From assembly GCF_008364845.1 (NCBI RefSeq), contig NZ_VTTP01000006.1, positions 62,001 to 126,000 on the forward strand: a stretch of DNA of 64,000 bases, in the 5' to 3' direction. This stretch comes from Actinotalea subterranea (GTDB taxonomy: Bacteria > Actinomycetota > Actinomycetes > Actinomycetales > Cellulomonadaceae). The position numbers and the translations under genes are program-made. The notes beneath the pieces are model-generated. The model did no database searches and had not been told where the DNA came from. It saw only the letters and a list, made by a program, of their open reading frames with translations. Of the stretch, positions 8,764-21,891 are shown piece by piece; position 1 is the stretch's first letter; the number at the start of each line of letters is the position of its first letter.

Positions 8764-9465
8764 GTGCTGGAGGACTGGGTCATCGCCCTGGCCGGCTCGC
8801 CGTGGGTGTTCCTGGCGCTGTACGCCTTCGCCGCGATCGACGGGTTCTTCCCGCCCATCCCGAGCGAGTCCGTCGTCATCGCGCTCGCGGCCCTCTCGGC
8901 CGCGACCGGCGAGCCGAACTTCTGGATCCTCGGAGCCGTCGCCGCGGCGGGCGCCTTCACCGGCGACCAGACCGCGTACTCGATCGGCCAACGGCTCTCC
9001 GTCAGACGCATGCGCATGATGCGAGGGCCACGGCAGCAGCGAGCGCTCGCGTGGGCCGAGCGGGCGCTCGAGGACCGCGGCGCGTCCTTCATCATCGCGG
9101 CCCGCTACGTCCCCGTCGGCCGGGTCGCCGTGAACATGACCGCCGGCACCGTCGGCTTCTCGCGACCCCGCTTCTCAGCCCTGGCGGCGATCGCGGCCGT
9201 GACCTGGTCCATCTACTCCGTGATGCTCGGCATCGGGGCCGGCGTGTGGCTCGGCGAGAACCCGATGCTCGCCGTCGCGGTGGGCGTCGCCGGGGGTGTG
9301 CTGCTCGGCCTCCTGCTCGACCCGGTCATCTCCTGGTTCGCCCGGCGCCGCGGGGGGCGAACCCGCGTGACGGGCACCGCCGACGCCGTCAGCGCCGCCG
9401 AGCCCGGCGACGCCGCGTCCGACGCCCCGCTCGAGGACGCCCAGGGCGCGACGGCGCGACGCTAG
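8764..9465 (+). CDS. DedA family membrane protein
   Basis: A 233-residue integral membrane protein of the DedA/SNARE-associated family, with four to five hydrophobic segments and the family motifs FFPPIPSES and the conserved arginine in [19 protein letters not shown]. Family members act as lipid scramblases or flippases and affect proton-motive force; the exact substrate here is unknown. The last 40 residues are a hydrophilic Ala/Asp-rich tail. GTG start with AAGGAG upstream. Its stop overlaps that of the convergent coaA gene (CTAG, 9462-9465). Confidence 0.87.
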   Translation: MLEDWVIALAGSPWVFLALYAFAAIDGFFPPIPSESVVIALAALSAATGEPNFWILGAVAAAGAFTGDQTAYSIGQRLSVRRMRMMRGPRQQRALAWAERALEDRGASFIIAARYVPVGRVAVNMTAGTVGFSRPRFSALAAIAAVTWSIYSVMLGIGAGVWLGENPMLAVAVGVAGGVLLGLLLDPVISWFARRRGGRTRVTGTADAVSAAEPGDAASDAPLEDAQGATARR

Positions 9466-10415
9466 AGCTTGCGCAGCCGGACCCGCTGCACCGAGTGGTC
9501 CCCACCCTTGCGCAGCACGAGGGTCGCGCGTCCGCGCGTCGGGAGGATGTTCTGCTCGAGGTTGGGGGCATTGATCGAGTCCCAGATCTGCTCCGCACGG
9601 TCGATCGCCGCATGGTCGTCGAGGTCCGCGTACCGGCGGAAGTAGGACGTGGGCTGGGCGAACGCCGTCCGGCGCAGCGACAGGAACCTGTCGACGTACC
9701 ACTGGCGGACGTCGCGGGTGCGCGCGTCGACGTAGATGGAGAAGTCGAAGAAGTCGCTCACCGCGAGGCTCGACTCGCCGACGGCCGTGGCCCGGGCTGG
9801 CTGGAGCACGTTGAGGCCCTCGACGATGAGGACGTCGGGCCGCCGGACGACCACGCGCTCGTCGGGCACGATGTCGTAGCTCAGGTGGGAGTACACGGGG
9901 GCGCGCACCTCTGGCCGCCCCGCCTTGATCGCGGAGAGGAAGCGCAGCAGCGCGCGCCTGTCGTACGACTCGGGGAAGCCCTTGCGGTCCATGAGCCCGC
10001 GGCGCTCGAGCTCGCGGTTCGGGTACAGGAAGCCGTCGGTCGTGATGAGCTCGACGTGCGGCGTCTCGGGCCACCGGGCGAGCAGCTCGCGCAGGACGCG
10101 CGCGGTCGTCGACTTGCCGACGGCGACCGACCCGGCGATGCCGATCACGTACGGGGTGCGCGCCGCCGCCTCGCCGAGGAACGTCGACGACGCGGAGTGC
10201 AGGCCGCCCGTCGCGTTCACGTAGAGGTTGAGGAGCCGCGACAGCGGCCGGTACACCGCGTCGACCTCCGCGAGGTCGATCGGGTCGCCGAGGCCGCGCA
10301 GACGCGACACGTCCCCGTCCGTCAGGGGCAGGGGCGTCGAGGCGGACAGGCGGCTCCACGCCGCGCGGTCGAGGTCGACGTACGGCGTCGACGGGGCCAG
10401 CTCACCGACGGTCAC
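9462..10415 (-). CDS. coaA: Type I pantothenate kinase
   Basis: A 317-residue kinase for the first committed step of coenzyme A synthesis. The P-loop [14 protein letters not shown] (about residue 100), [20 protein letters not shown] and the [12 protein letters not shown] segment identify the bacterial type I (CoaA) family, and length agrees. Start is the GTG whose complement is at 10413-10415, giving [17 protein letters not shown]. It stands divergent from glmS, 88 bp away, and is a single-gene unit. Confidence 0.96.
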   Translation of the reverse strand: MTVGELAPSTPYVDLDRAAWSRLSASTPLPLTDGDVSRLRGLGDPIDLAEVDAVYRPLSRLLNLYVNATGGLHSASSTFLGEAAARTPYVIGIAGSVAVGKSTTARVLRELLARWPETPHVELITTDGFLYPNRELERRGLMDRKGFPESYDRRALLRFLSAIKAGRPEVRAPVYSHLSYDIVPDERVVVRRPDVLIVEGLNVLQPARATAVGESSLAVSDFFDFSIYVDARTRDVRQWYVDRFLSLRRTAFAQPTSYFRRYADLDDHAAIDRAEQIWDSINAPNLEQNILPTRGRATLVLRKGGDHSVQRVRLRKL

Positions 10416-10490
10416 GGCGTCCAGTCTGCCGGATCGCGGCGGCCCCGGATGCCGGACGGAGGACCGGCCGGGCACCGGGCCCGCGCCAAC

Positions 10491-10496
10491 TAGACT
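10491..10496 (+). promoter_or_regulatory. -10 element of leaderless glmS
   Basis: TAGACT, followed by 7 bp and then ATG 10504. Transcription is predicted to begin at or beside the A of the start codon; there is no room for a ribosome-binding site. Confidence 0.7.
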
Positions 10497-10503
10497 CGCC
10501 CGC

Positions 10504-12375
10504 ATGTGTGGAATCGTCGGGTACGTCGGTGCCCAGGAAGCCAGCGCCCGTCCGCTGGACGTCGTCATGGGCGGGCTCGCCCGGCTCGAGTACCGCGGGT
10601 ACGACTCCGCGGGCGTCGCACTGGTCACGGCCGAGAACGGGCACGGCCTCGCGACGGCCAAGAAGGCGGGCAAGCTCGTCAACCTCGCGAACCTGATCGA
10701 GGAGCAGCCCCTGCCGCCGGCGACGGCCGCGATCGGCCACACACGCTGGGCGACGCACGGGGCGCCCAACGACGTCAACGCGCACCCCCACGTCTCGGCG
10801 GACGGCCGGCTCGCCGTGATCCACAACGGGATCGTCGAGAACTTCGCGGTGCTGCGCGCCGAGCTCGAGGCCGCGGGCGTCACGATGCGCAGCGAGACCG
10901 ACACCGAGGTCGTCGCGCACCTGCTGGGCGCCGCATACGTCGCGGCCGACGGAGACCTGACCGAGGCGATGAGGACCGTCGCCCGGCGCCTGAAGGGCAC
11001 CTTCACGCTCCTCGCGGTGCACGCCGACGCGCCGGACATGGTGGTCGGCACCCGGCACGACTCGCCGCTGGTCGTCGGCCTCGGCGACGGCGAGAACTTC
11101 CTGGGCTCGGACGTCGCGGCGTTCATCGCGCACACGCACGAGGCGATGGAGCTGGGCCAGGACCAGGTCGTCACGATCCGGCCCGGCTCGGTCAGCGTCG
11201 TGGACTTCGACGGCGTGCCCGTCGAGCCCCGGCGCTTCACGGTCGACTGGGACGCGGCCGCGGCGGAGAAGGGTGGCTTCGCGTCCTTCATGGACAAGGA
11301 GATCCACGACCAGCCGCACGCGATCGCCGACACCCTCCTGGGTCGCACGGACACGGGCGGTCGCCTCGTGCTCGACGAGGTCCGGGTCGACGAGGCGGTG
11401 CTGCGCCAGATCGACAAGATCATCGTGATCGCCTGCGGGACCGCCGCCTACGCCGGCCAGGTCGCGAAGTACGCGATCGAGCACTGGTGCCGCATCCCCG
11501 TCGAGGTCGAGCTCGCGCACGAGTTCCGCTACCGCGACCCCGTCGTCAACTCCAAGACCCTGGTGGTCGCCGTCTCGCAGTCCGGCGAGACCATGGACAC
11601 GCTCATGGCGGTGCGGCACGCACGCGAGCAGGGCGCCACCGTCCTCGCCATCGTGAACACGCACGGGTCGACGATCCCGCGCGAGTCGGACGCCGTCCTC
11701 TACACGCACGCGGGACCCGAGGTCGCGGTCGCTTCGACCAAGGCGTTCCTCGCGCAGATCACCGCGGCGTACCTCCTCGGCCTGTACCTCGCGCAGCTGC
11801 GCGGGACGAAGTTCCCGGACGAGATCGCCGAGATCCTCGACGACCTGCGGGCCGTCCCGGAGAAGGTCCAGCAGGTCATCGACGGCGCCGGCCGCGTGCG
11901 GGAGACCGCCCGGGCCATGGCCGACGTCTCCTCGGTCCTGTTCCTGGGCCGCCACGTCGGCTTCCCCGTCGCCATGGAGGGTGCGCTCAAGCTCAAGGAG
12001 CTCGCGTACATCCACGCCGAGGGCTTCGCGGCGGGCGAGCTCAAGCACGGCCCCATCGCCCTGATCGAGGAGGGCCAGCCGGTCTTCATCATCGTGCCGT
12101 CGCCCCGCGGCCGGGACTCGCTGCACAGCAAGGTGATCTCGAACATCCAGGAGATCCGGGCACGCGGTGCACGCACGCTGGTGATCGCGGAGGAGGGCGA
12201 CACGGACGTGCTGCCGTTCGCGGACGAGGTCTTCTTCGTGCCGCAGACGCCGGTGCTCCTCGCGCCGCTCGTCTCCGTCGTGCCGCTCCAGATCTTCGCG
12301 TGCGAGCTCGCGACCGCGAAGGGCCTCGACGTCGACCAGCCGCGCAACCTCGCGAAGTCGGTCACGGTCGAGTGA
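10504..12375 (+). CDS. glmS: Glutamine-fructose-6-phosphate aminotransferase (isomerising)
   Basis: A 623-residue enzyme making glucosamine-6-phosphate from fructose-6-phosphate and glutamine. It has an N-terminal class II amidotransferase domain with nucleophile Cys2 (MCGIVGYVG) and HTRWATHG, two SIS isomerase domains (SQSGETMDT) and the conserved C-terminal tail [13 protein letters not shown]. The start must be ATG 10504 because Cys2 is the nucleophile. Likely leaderless (TAGACT 7 bp upstream), which excludes a 5' glmS ribozyme. acpS follows 31 bp later. Confidence 0.98.
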   Translation: MCGIVGYVGAQEASARPLDVVMGGLARLEYRGYDSAGVALVTAENGHGLATAKKAGKLVNLANLIEEQPLPPATAAIGHTRWATHGAPNDVNAHPHVSADGRLAVIHNGIVENFAVLRAELEAAGVTMRSETDTEVVAHLLGAAYVAADGDLTEAMRTVARRLKGTFTLLAVHADAPDMVVGTRHDSPLVVGLGDGENFLGSDVAAFIAHTHEAMELGQDQVVTIRPGSVSVVDFDGVPVEPRRFTVDWDAAAAEKGGFASFMDKEIHDQPHAIADTLLGRTDTGGRLVLDEVRVDEAVLRQIDKIIVIACGTAAYAGQVAKYAIEHWCRIPVEVELAHEFRYRDPVVNSKTLVVAVSQSGETMDTLMAVRHAREQGATVLAIVNTHGSTIPRESDAVLYTHAGPEVAVASTKAFLAQITAAYLLGLYLAQLRGTKFPDEIAEILDDLRAVPEKVQQVIDGAGRVRETARAMADVSSVLFLGRHVGFPVAMEGALKLKELAYIHAEGFAAGELKHGPIALIEEGQPVFIIVPSPRGRDSLHSKVISNIQEIRARGARTLVIAEEGDTDVLPFADEVFFVPQTPVLLAPLVSVVPLQIFACELATAKGLDVDQPRNLAKSVTVE

Positions 12376-12406
12376 GGTCGCGCGGGCGGCGACCGAGGTC
12401 GGCGGC

Positions 12407-12760
12407 GTGATCGTCGGGGTCGGCATCGACGTGGTCGACGTCGCGCGCTTCCTGGCGACGCTCGACCGGGCCCCGGGCCTGCGCGACCGGCTCTTCACCG
12501 CCGAGGAGCGCACCCTGCCGCCCGCCTCGCTCGCCGCACGGTTCGCGGCCAAGGAGGCGATCGCGAAGGCCCTCGGTGCGCCGGGGACCATGCGCTGGCA
12601 GGACGCGACCGTGCACCGTGTGGTCGGCGGGGCGCCCCAGGTCGACATCACGGGCACGGTCGCGGCGCGGGCCGCGGAGCTCGGCGTCGACCGGTTCCAC
12701 CTGTCGCTGTCGCACGACGCCGGGATCGCGTCGGCCGTCGCGATCGCCGAGCGGGACTGA
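12407..12760 (+). CDS. acpS: Holo-[acyl-carrier-protein] synthase
   Basis: A 117-residue AcpS that transfers phosphopantetheine from CoA to acyl carrier protein. The Mg-binding [12 protein letters not shown] motif and [13 protein letters not shown] motif are intact, and the protein has the small trimeric AcpS length. GTG start at 12407 with GAGG upstream. In many actinobacteria acpS is followed directly by nnr; here a minus-strand LLM-metH pair lies between them. Confidence 0.95.
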   Translation: MIVGVGIDVVDVARFLATLDRAPGLRDRLFTAEERTLPPASLAARFAAKEAIAKALGAPGTMRWQDATVHRVVGGAPQVDITGTVAARAAELGVDRFHLSLSHDAGIASAVAIAERD

Positions 12761-12783
12761 ACGGCCGCGTCGGCGCCCGCAGG

Positions 12784-16530
<3,747 letters not shown>

Positions 16531-16547
16531 TCCCCGGGCCGTGGCGC

Positions 16548-17534
16548 TCAGCGCAGCGCGGGCACGACCTCGCGCTCGAAGAGCTCGATGCCCGACCTGT
16601 CGTACGCCGCCTCCGCGAAGTAGGTGATCGCGTAGGTCATCCCGAGGCCCTGGAGCTCGCGGAGCTTGTCGACGACCTGCTCGGGCGTGCCCACGAGCGG
16701 GCCCTTGCGGAACATCTCGCGCTCCTCGGCGACGCGGTGCGGGACGTGGGGGCGCAGGTGGTCCTCGATCCACGCGAGGCGGTCCTCGACGTCCGCCTCC
16801 GTCTCGCCGATCACGACGTTGTAGTTCGCGGAGCGCGTGATCTCCGCGAAGTCGCGGCCCACGTCGCGGCAGTGCCCCTCGAGCACGGACGACTTGTGCG
16901 CGAACGTCTCGGGGTCACCGCTGAGGTTCGCGTAGTCACCCATCCGGGCGACGATGCGCAGGGTCTTCTTCTCGCCGCCGCCCGCGATCCACAGCGGGAT
17001 GCGGGGCTCCTGGAGCGGGCGCGGGTGCACGCGTGCGCCGGAGACCTGGAAGAACCGGCCGTCGAGCGTCGCCTCACCCGTCTCCCACGCCTGCGTCATG
17101 ATCTGCACGCCCTCGTCGAGGGCACCGATGCGCTCACCCGCGCTCGGGAAGCCGTAGCCGTACGCGCGCCACTCGTGCTCGTACCAGCCCGCGCCGATGC
17201 CCATCTCGACGCGTCCCCCGCTGATCACGTCGACGGTGGCCGCGACCTTCGCGAGGTAGGCGGGGTTGCGGTAGGCCATGCAGGTGCACATCTGGCCGAG
17301 CCGCACGCGTGACGTGGTCGCCGCGAACGCCGCCATGAGGGTCCAGGCCTCGTGCGTGGCCTCGGTCGTCGGCTCGGGCACCGTGTGGAAGTGGTCGTAG
17401 ACCCACACCGACTCCCAGGCGTCGCCCGTGTCGGCGTGCTGCACCAGGTCGTTCATGGTCGTCCACTGCTCGGCCGGCGGGATGTCGGTGAGGTCGAGCC
17501 GCCAGCCCTGGGGGATGAAGAGTCCGAAGCGCAT
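16548..17534 (-). CDS. LLM class (F420-dependent-type) oxidoreductase
   Basis: A 328-residue luciferase-like TIM-barrel protein (start [25 protein letters not shown] near residue 45; [18 protein letters not shown] near 110). Relatives use F420 or FMN; the substrate is unknown. It is the first gene of a unit with metH, 17 bp upstream of it. Its ATG has TACCGT (complement of 17542-17547) 7 bp upstream, indicating a leaderless transcript. A functional link with methionine synthesis is unproven. Confidence 0.82.
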   Translation of the reverse strand: MRFGLFIPQGWRLDLTDIPPAEQWTTMNDLVQHADTGDAWESVWVYDHFHTVPEPTTEATHEAWTLMAAFAATTSRVRLGQMCTCMAYRNPAYLAKVAATVDVISGGRVEMGIGAGWYEHEWRAYGYGFPSAGERIGALDEGVQIMTQAWETGEATLDGRFFQVSGARVHPRPLQEPRIPLWIAGGGEKKTLRIVARMGDYANLSGDPETFAHKSSVLEGHCRDVGRDFAEITRSANYNVVIGETEADVEDRLAWIEDHLRPHVPHRVAEEREMFRKGPLVGTPEQVVDKLRELQGLGMTYAITYFAEAAYDRSGIELFEREVVPALR

Positions 17535-17625
17535 GGTGCACACGGTAGACCGGGCCGTCGGCGCGGCGCGCGCGCTGGGCAGGTCGCCGGCGGTGCAGGG
17601 CAGGTGCGGGGCCGGCGATGGGCGG

Positions 17626-17658
17626 GTGCTGGGTAGGTGCTGGGCAGGTGCTGGGCAC
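17626..17658. repeat. Three tandem 11-bp repeats between LLM and nnr genes
   Basis: Three consecutive copies of GTGCTGGGYAG (17626-17636, 17637-17647, and 17648-17658 with one end change). The 11-bp period is close to one helical turn, so a protein bound to each copy would sit on the same face of the DNA. They lie 24 bp upstream of the nnr start and about 80 bp upstream of the divergent LLM start. Confidence 0.7.
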
Positions 17659-17682
17659 GGCGGCACGGTGCAGGATGGGTGG

Positions 17683-19299
17683 GTGATCGAGGCCTTCGCC
17701 GCCGCAGAGGTGCGCGCCGCCGAGGAGCCGCTCCTCGCGTGCGAGCGCGGCTTCACGGGCGGCCTCATGCACCGGGCCGCGACGGCCCTGGCGCTCGCCG
17801 TGGTGCGCGAGCAGCGGGCGCGGGCGGTGCGCGTCCAGGGCTCGACCGTCGTGGCCCTCGTCGGGCCCGGGAACAACGGCGGCGACGCCCTGCACGCGCT
17901 CGCGATCCTCGCGCGCCGGGGCGTCCGCGCCGTCGCCGTGCTCACGTCGGCCGCGGTGCACGACGACGGCCTCGCCGCGCTCCGTGCCGCCGGTGGGCGC
18001 GTCCTCGCGGTCGTCCCCGACGCGCCCGGCCGGCAGGTGTGGCTCGGTGAGGCGCTCGCGGAGGCGTTCACCGCCGACGTCGTGCTCGACGCGGTCCTCG
18101 GCATCGGCGGGCGCGGTGGCCTGCGCGGGACCGCCGCGGAGCTCGTCGGGCTCCTCGCGGGGCTGCTCACCGACCTCGGCGACCCCGGTGACAGCCCGCG
18201 CGTCCTCGCCGTCGACGTGCCCAGCGGCATCGGCGTCGACGACGGGACGGTTGCCGGGCCCGTGCTGCCCGCGCACCGCACCGTGACGTTCGGCTGCGCG
18301 AAGCCCGGGCTCGTGCTGCCACCGGCGGCGGCGTACGCGGGCGCGGTCGAGGTCGTCGACCTGGGCCTGCGCCCGGTCCTGGCCCAGCAGCGCGCGCGGC
18401 CGGCGGCCCGTCGCCTCGAGGCGCCCGACGTCGCCGCGCTCTGGCCGGTGCCGGGTGCGCGGGCCCACAAGTACACGCGGGGCGTCGTCGGCGTCGTCGC
18501 CGGCTCGCGGGCCTACCCGGGGGCGGCCGTCCTCGGCGTCGCGGGTGCGCTCGGAGCCGGCTGCGGCATGGTGCGGTACCAGGGACCGCCCGAGGTGGCC
18601 GCGGCCGTGCTCGCCGCCCACCCGGAGGTCGTGGTCGGGTCGGGTCGGGTCCAGGCGTGGGTGCTCGGGCCCGGCGTCGGCGAGGACGACGAGCAGGGCG
18701 CCCACGTGCGCGCCGCGCTCGCTCACGCGACCGAGGCCCGGGTCCCCGTGGTCGCCGACGCGGGTGCGCTCGGGCTCCTGCCCGAGCACGTCGGCCCGCT
18801 CGTCGTGCTCACGCCGCACGCCGGCGAGCTCGCGCGCCTCCTGACCGCGCGCGGGGCCCGCGTCGAGCGGGACGACGTCGAGCGCGAGCCCCTGCGCTGG
18901 GCGCTCGAGGCGCAGCGACGCACGGGAGCGACGGTCCTGCTCAAGGGGGCCGTGACGGTCGTGGCCGGTCCGGGCGCCGCACGTGCTGACGGACGGCGCG
19001 AGGACGTCGCGCCGGTCGTCATGTCCCAGGCCGACGCCCCCGCGTGGCTCGCGACGGCCGGCGCCGGCGACGTGCTGGCGGGGGTGCTCGGAGCGCTCCT
19101 GGCAGGGCACGCCGACGCGCTGGCCGCCGACCCCTCACGCGTCGTCGCCCTCGCCGCCGCGGCCGCGTACGTGCACGGCCGCGCCGCGCACCGGGCCAAC
19201 CCGGGCGGCCCCGTCTCGGCGTCGGCCGTGGCGGCCGCCGTGCCGGGCGTCGTCGCCGAGCTCCTCGGGCCCGCGAGGTCCGAGTCGCCGTGGAGCTGA
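17683..19299 (+). CDS. nnr: Bifunctional NAD(P)H-hydrate epimerase/dehydratase
   Basis: A 538-residue fusion that repairs hydrated NAD(P)H. The N-terminal epimerase domain (about 1-220) has GPGNNGGDALH and DVPSGIGVDDG. The C-terminal ADP/ATP-dependent dehydratase domain (about 240-530, ribokinase fold) has HAGELARL and the catalytic GAGDVLAGVLGALLAG. GTG 17683 is chosen because CAGGAT lies 6 bp upstream. It overlaps the next gene by 10 bp. The acpS-nnr-alr-tsaE order is standard in actinobacteria. Confidence 0.94.
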   Translation: MIEAFAAAEVRAAEEPLLACERGFTGGLMHRAATALALAVVREQRARAVRVQGSTVVALVGPGNNGGDALHALAILARRGVRAVAVLTSAAVHDDGLAALRAAGGRVLAVVPDAPGRQVWLGEALAEAFTADVVLDAVLGIGGRGGLRGTAAELVGLLAGLLTDLGDPGDSPRVLAVDVPSGIGVDDGTVAGPVLPAHRTVTFGCAKPGLVLPPAAAYAGAVEVVDLGLRPVLAQQRARPAARRLEAPDVAALWPVPGARAHKYTRGVVGVVAGSRAYPGAAVLGVAGALGAGCGMVRYQGPPEVAAAVLAAHPEVVVGSGRVQAWVLGPGVGEDDEQGAHVRAALAHATEARVPVVADAGALGLLPEHVGPLVVLTPHAGELARLLTARGARVERDDVEREPLRWALEAQRRTGATVLLKGAVTVVAGPGAARADGRREDVAPVVMSQADAPAWLATAGAGDVLAGVLGALLAGHADALAADPSRVVALAAAAAYVHGRAAHRANPGGPVSASAVAAAVPGVVAELLGPARSESPWS

Positions 19300-20066
19300 G
19301 CCCGCCGGACCCCGTCGACGCGCTCGCGGCGACCCGGGCGGGGGACCCGGCGGGGGCGCAGACGACCCTCCCGGAGATGCAGACGCCCCTCCCGGAGATG
19401 CAGACGCCCCTCCCGGAGATGCAGACGCCCCTCCCGGAGATGCAGACGACCCTCCCGGACGCACTGACGAGCCTCGCGGGGGCGCTCGCGAGCGGGCCGC
19501 GGCGGGTCCTCGGCGTCGCGGGTGAGCCGGGCGCCGGCAAGTCCACGGTCGCGGCGCAGCTCGTCACGGCGCTCGCCCCGCGCGCCGTGCTCGTCCCGAT
19601 GGACGGCTTCCACCTCGCCCAGGCGGAGCTCGTGCGGCTCGGGCGGGCCGACCGCAAGGGCGCCCCCGACACGTTCGACGCCGCCGGGTTCGTCGCGCTC
19701 CTGCGCCGCCTGCGTGAGCAGCGACCCGGTGACCCCGTGGTGTACGCGCCGACGTTCGACCGCGCGCTCGAGGAGCCCGTCGCCGGTGCCGTCCCTGTCG
19801 ACGCGGCCGTGCCGCTCGTCGTGGTCGAGGGCAACTACCTGCTGCTCGACGACGGGCCGTGGGCGCAGGTCGCGCGGCTCCTCGACGAGTGCTGGTACGT
19901 CGAGGTCGCCCGCGAGGTGCGCCTGGAACGCCTCGTCGCCCGGCACGTCGCGTTCGGCAAGGACGCAGCCGCGGCGCGCGCCTGGGCGCTCGGGCCCGAC
20001 GAGCGCAACGCCGGGCTGATCCGCGGCACGCGCGCCCGGGCGACGCGCGTCGTCGCGCTGCGCTGA
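19290..20066 (+). CDS. Uridine kinase-like nucleoside/nucleotide kinase family protein with N-terminal repeat
   Basis: A 258-residue P-loop kinase: Walker A GEPGAGKST near residue 75, the VPMDGFHLA motif, RKGAPDTFD and VVEGNYLLLD are typical of the uridine kinase/pantothenate kinase-like family often labelled nucleoside/nucleotide kinase or FrcK-like. The true substrate is unknown. Residues 24-58 are a tandem heptapeptide (QTPLPEM and variants) encoded by a 21-bp repeat, absent from the family fold and probably disordered. The GTG start lies inside the end of nnr (10-bp overlap), so translation is coupled. Confidence 0.78.
   Translation: MELSPPDPVDALAATRAGDPAGAQTTLPEMQTPLPEMQTPLPEMQTPLPEMQTTLPDALTSLAGALASGPRRVLGVAGEPGAGKSTVAAQLVTALAPRAVLVPMDGFHLAQAELVRLGRADRKGAPDTFDAAGFVALLRRLREQRPGDPVVYAPTFDRALEEPVAGAVPVDAAVPLVVVEGNYLLLDDGPWAQVARLLDECWYVEVAREVRLERLVARHVAFGKDAAAARAWALGPDERNAGLIRGTRARATRVVALR
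19359..19463 (+). repeat. Five tandem 21-bp units inside a kinase gene
   Basis: Units start at 19359, 19380, 19401, 19422 and 19443. Units 2-4 are identical, unit 1 differs by one base and unit 5 decays at its 3' end. The period is a multiple of three, so gain or loss of units would keep the reading frame and change the heptapeptide count only. Confidence 0.95.
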
Positions 20067-20100
20067 CCTCCCGCCGACCGGCGGTGGGAGACTGGCCCGC

Positions 20101-21294
20101 GTGAGCGACTACCCAGCCCGAGCCGTCGTCGACCTGGACGCGATCAGCGCGAACGTCCGCACCCTGCGTGACCTGGCCAGCCCCGCCGCCGTGATGGCCG
20201 TCGTGAAGGCCGACGCGTACGGCCACGGGCTCGTCCCCAGCGCGCGCGCGGCCCTCGCGGGTGGCGCCACGTGGCTCGGAGTGGCCCAGGCGACCGAGGC
20301 GCTCGAGCTGCGCGCGGCGGGCGTGCAGTCGCGCATCCTCACCTGGCTGTACGCGCCCGGTGCACCGCTCGACCGGCTGGTCGCGGCCGACGTCGACGTG
20401 TCCGTGCCTGCAGGCTGGGCCCTCCTCGAGGTCGTCGAGGCCGCCCGCGCCACGGGACGCACCGCGCGCATCCACGTCAAGGTCGACACCGGCCTGGGGC
20501 GTGGCGGCGCCCTGCCCCGCGACCTCGACACGCTGCTGGACGCGGCCCTCGCCGCGCAGGCCGAGGGTGCCGTGTCGGTCGTCGGCGTCTGGTCCCACCT
20601 GGCGTGGGCCGACGCCCCGGACCACCCCACGGTGCTCGCGCAGGCGCAGGTGTTCGACGACGCGGTGCGGCTCGCCGAGCGCAAGGGCGCGCGGCTCGAG
20701 GTCCGCCACCTCGCCAACTCCGCCGCGACCCTGACCAACCCCGCCATGCACTACGACCTCGTGCGGCCGGGGCTCGCCGTGTACGGCCTGACACCGGTGC
20801 CGCAGCTCGGCGGCCCCGACCGCTACGGCCTCGTCCCCGCGATGCGCCTCGAGGCAGAGCTCGTGCTCGCCAAGCTCGTCCCCGCGGGGCACGGCGTCTC
20901 CTACGGGCACGTCTACACGACGCCCACCCAGACCGTGCTGGGCGTCGTCGGGCTCGGGTACGCCGACGGCATCCCGCGCCACGCCTCAGGCACGCCCGAG
21001 CGCGCGGGGGCACCGATGCAGGTGGGTGGCCGCCGCGTCGGGATCGCGGGGCGCGTGTGCATGGACCAGCTCGTGGTCGACCTCGGCCCCGACGCCGATG
21101 ACGTCGCCGGCGACCGCGTCGTGCTCTTCGGCTCGGGCGCCGACGGCGAGCCGACGGCCGAGGACTGGGCCGAGGCCGCCGGGACCATCTCCTACGAGAT
21201 CGTCGCGCGGCTCGGTGCCCGCGTGCCGCGGGTCCACGTCGGAGGCCCGGTCGGTGACGGCGGGCCCGCGGCGGCGCGCGGGGGTGCCGCGTGA
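20101..21294 (+). CDS. alr: Alanine racemase
   Basis: A 397-residue PLP enzyme making D-alanine for peptidoglycan. PLP lysine is Lys36 in VVKADAYGHG; HVKVDTGLGRGG, the catalytic tyrosine region GLGYADGIPR and GRVCMDQLVVD are intact. GTG 20101 has GAGACT 7 bp upstream and no Shine-Dalgarno, the leaderless pattern. Its stop overlaps tsaE (GTGA). The C-terminal 15 residues are Gly/Ala-rich and family-atypical. Confidence 0.96.
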   Translation: MSDYPARAVVDLDAISANVRTLRDLASPAAVMAVVKADAYGHGLVPSARAALAGGATWLGVAQATEALELRAAGVQSRILTWLYAPGAPLDRLVAADVDVSVPAGWALLEVVEAARATGRTARIHVKVDTGLGRGGALPRDLDTLLDAALAAQAEGAVSVVGVWSHLAWADAPDHPTVLAQAQVFDDAVRLAERKGARLEVRHLANSAATLTNPAMHYDLVRPGLAVYGLTPVPQLGGPDRYGLVPAMRLEAELVLAKLVPAGHGVSYGHVYTTPTQTVLGVVGLGYADGIPRHASGTPERAGAPMQVGGRRVGIAGRVCMDQLVVDLGPDADDVAGDRVVLFGSGADGEPTAEDWAEAAGTISYEIVARLGARVPRVHVGGPVGDGGPAAARGGAA

Positions 21295-21887
21295 ACCCGG
21301 ACGTGGGCCGTGGCGCGGGCGTGGACGGCCCTGACGCCGGGGGACCGGTCGAGCAGTCCGTGGCCGTCACGCTCCCCGACGCGGAGGCCACCCGCGCGTA
21401 CGGCCGGGCGCTCGCGGGGCTCCTGCGGGCAAGGGACCTCGTGGTGCTCACGGGTCCGCTGGGCGCGGGCAAGACGACCCTGACGCAGGGCATCGGCGCG
21501 GGGCTCGACGTGCGGGGCCAGGTCGCATCGCCCACGTTCATCATCGCGCGCGTGCACCCGCCCCTGGGCGCGGGACCGGCGCTCGTGCACGTCGACGCGT
21601 ACCGGCTCGGCTCGCTCGACGAGCTGGACGCGCTCGACCTGGACGCGACCCTCGACGAGTCCGTGACCGTCGTCGAGTGGGGCGAGGGCCTGGCCGAGGT
21701 CCTGTCCGAGGACCGCCTGGAGGTCGTCGTCGACCGCCCGCGCGGTGCGCACGCGCAGCCAGCGGGGGACGCCGTCGTCGACGAGGAGGACCTGCTCGAC
21801 GCCGAGGCGGGAGCCCGCGTCGTGACGGTGCGCGCGCTGGGGCCGCGGTGGCGCGGCGTCGTGCTGCCCGCCGGTTTGGGAGGATGA
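21291..21887 (+). CDS. tsaE: tRNA t6A37 biosynthesis ATPase TsaE
   Basis: A 198-residue protein; TsaE drives turnover of the TsaB-TsaD complex that installs threonylcarbamoyl on A37 of ANN-decoding tRNAs. Walker A is GPLGAGKTTLTQ, followed by VASPTFIIARVH and the VVEWGEGL motif. An N-terminal extension of about 20 residues and an acidic insertion near 150-170 make it longer than E. coli TsaE (about 150). Start overlaps the alr stop by 4 bp; tsaB follows 4 bp after its stop. Confidence 0.93.
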   Translation: MNPDVGRGAGVDGPDAGGPVEQSVAVTLPDAEATRAYGRALAGLLRARDLVVLTGPLGAGKTTLTQGIGAGLDVRGQVASPTFIIARVHPPLGAGPALVHVDAYRLGSLDELDALDLDATLDESVTVVEWGEGLAEVLSEDRLEVVVDRPRGAHAQPAGDAVVDEEDLLDAEAGARVVTVRALGPRWRGVVLPAGLGG

Positions 21888-21891
21888 GCCC

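Noticed and set aside
10416-10503. glmS ribozyme
   Set aside because: The spacer to coaA is 88 bp and the predicted transcript starts at the glmS ATG; the ribozyme needs about 150 nt of leader.
16531-16560. Cobalamin or SAM riboswitch in front of metH
   Set aside because: Only 17 bp separate metH from the upstream LLM gene, far too little for either RNA, and the first gene of the unit appears leaderless.
19359-19463. Five regularly spaced 21-bp repeats as a CRISPR array
   Set aside because: The units abut with no spacers, lie inside a coding frame and encode a heptapeptide; no cas gene is nearby.
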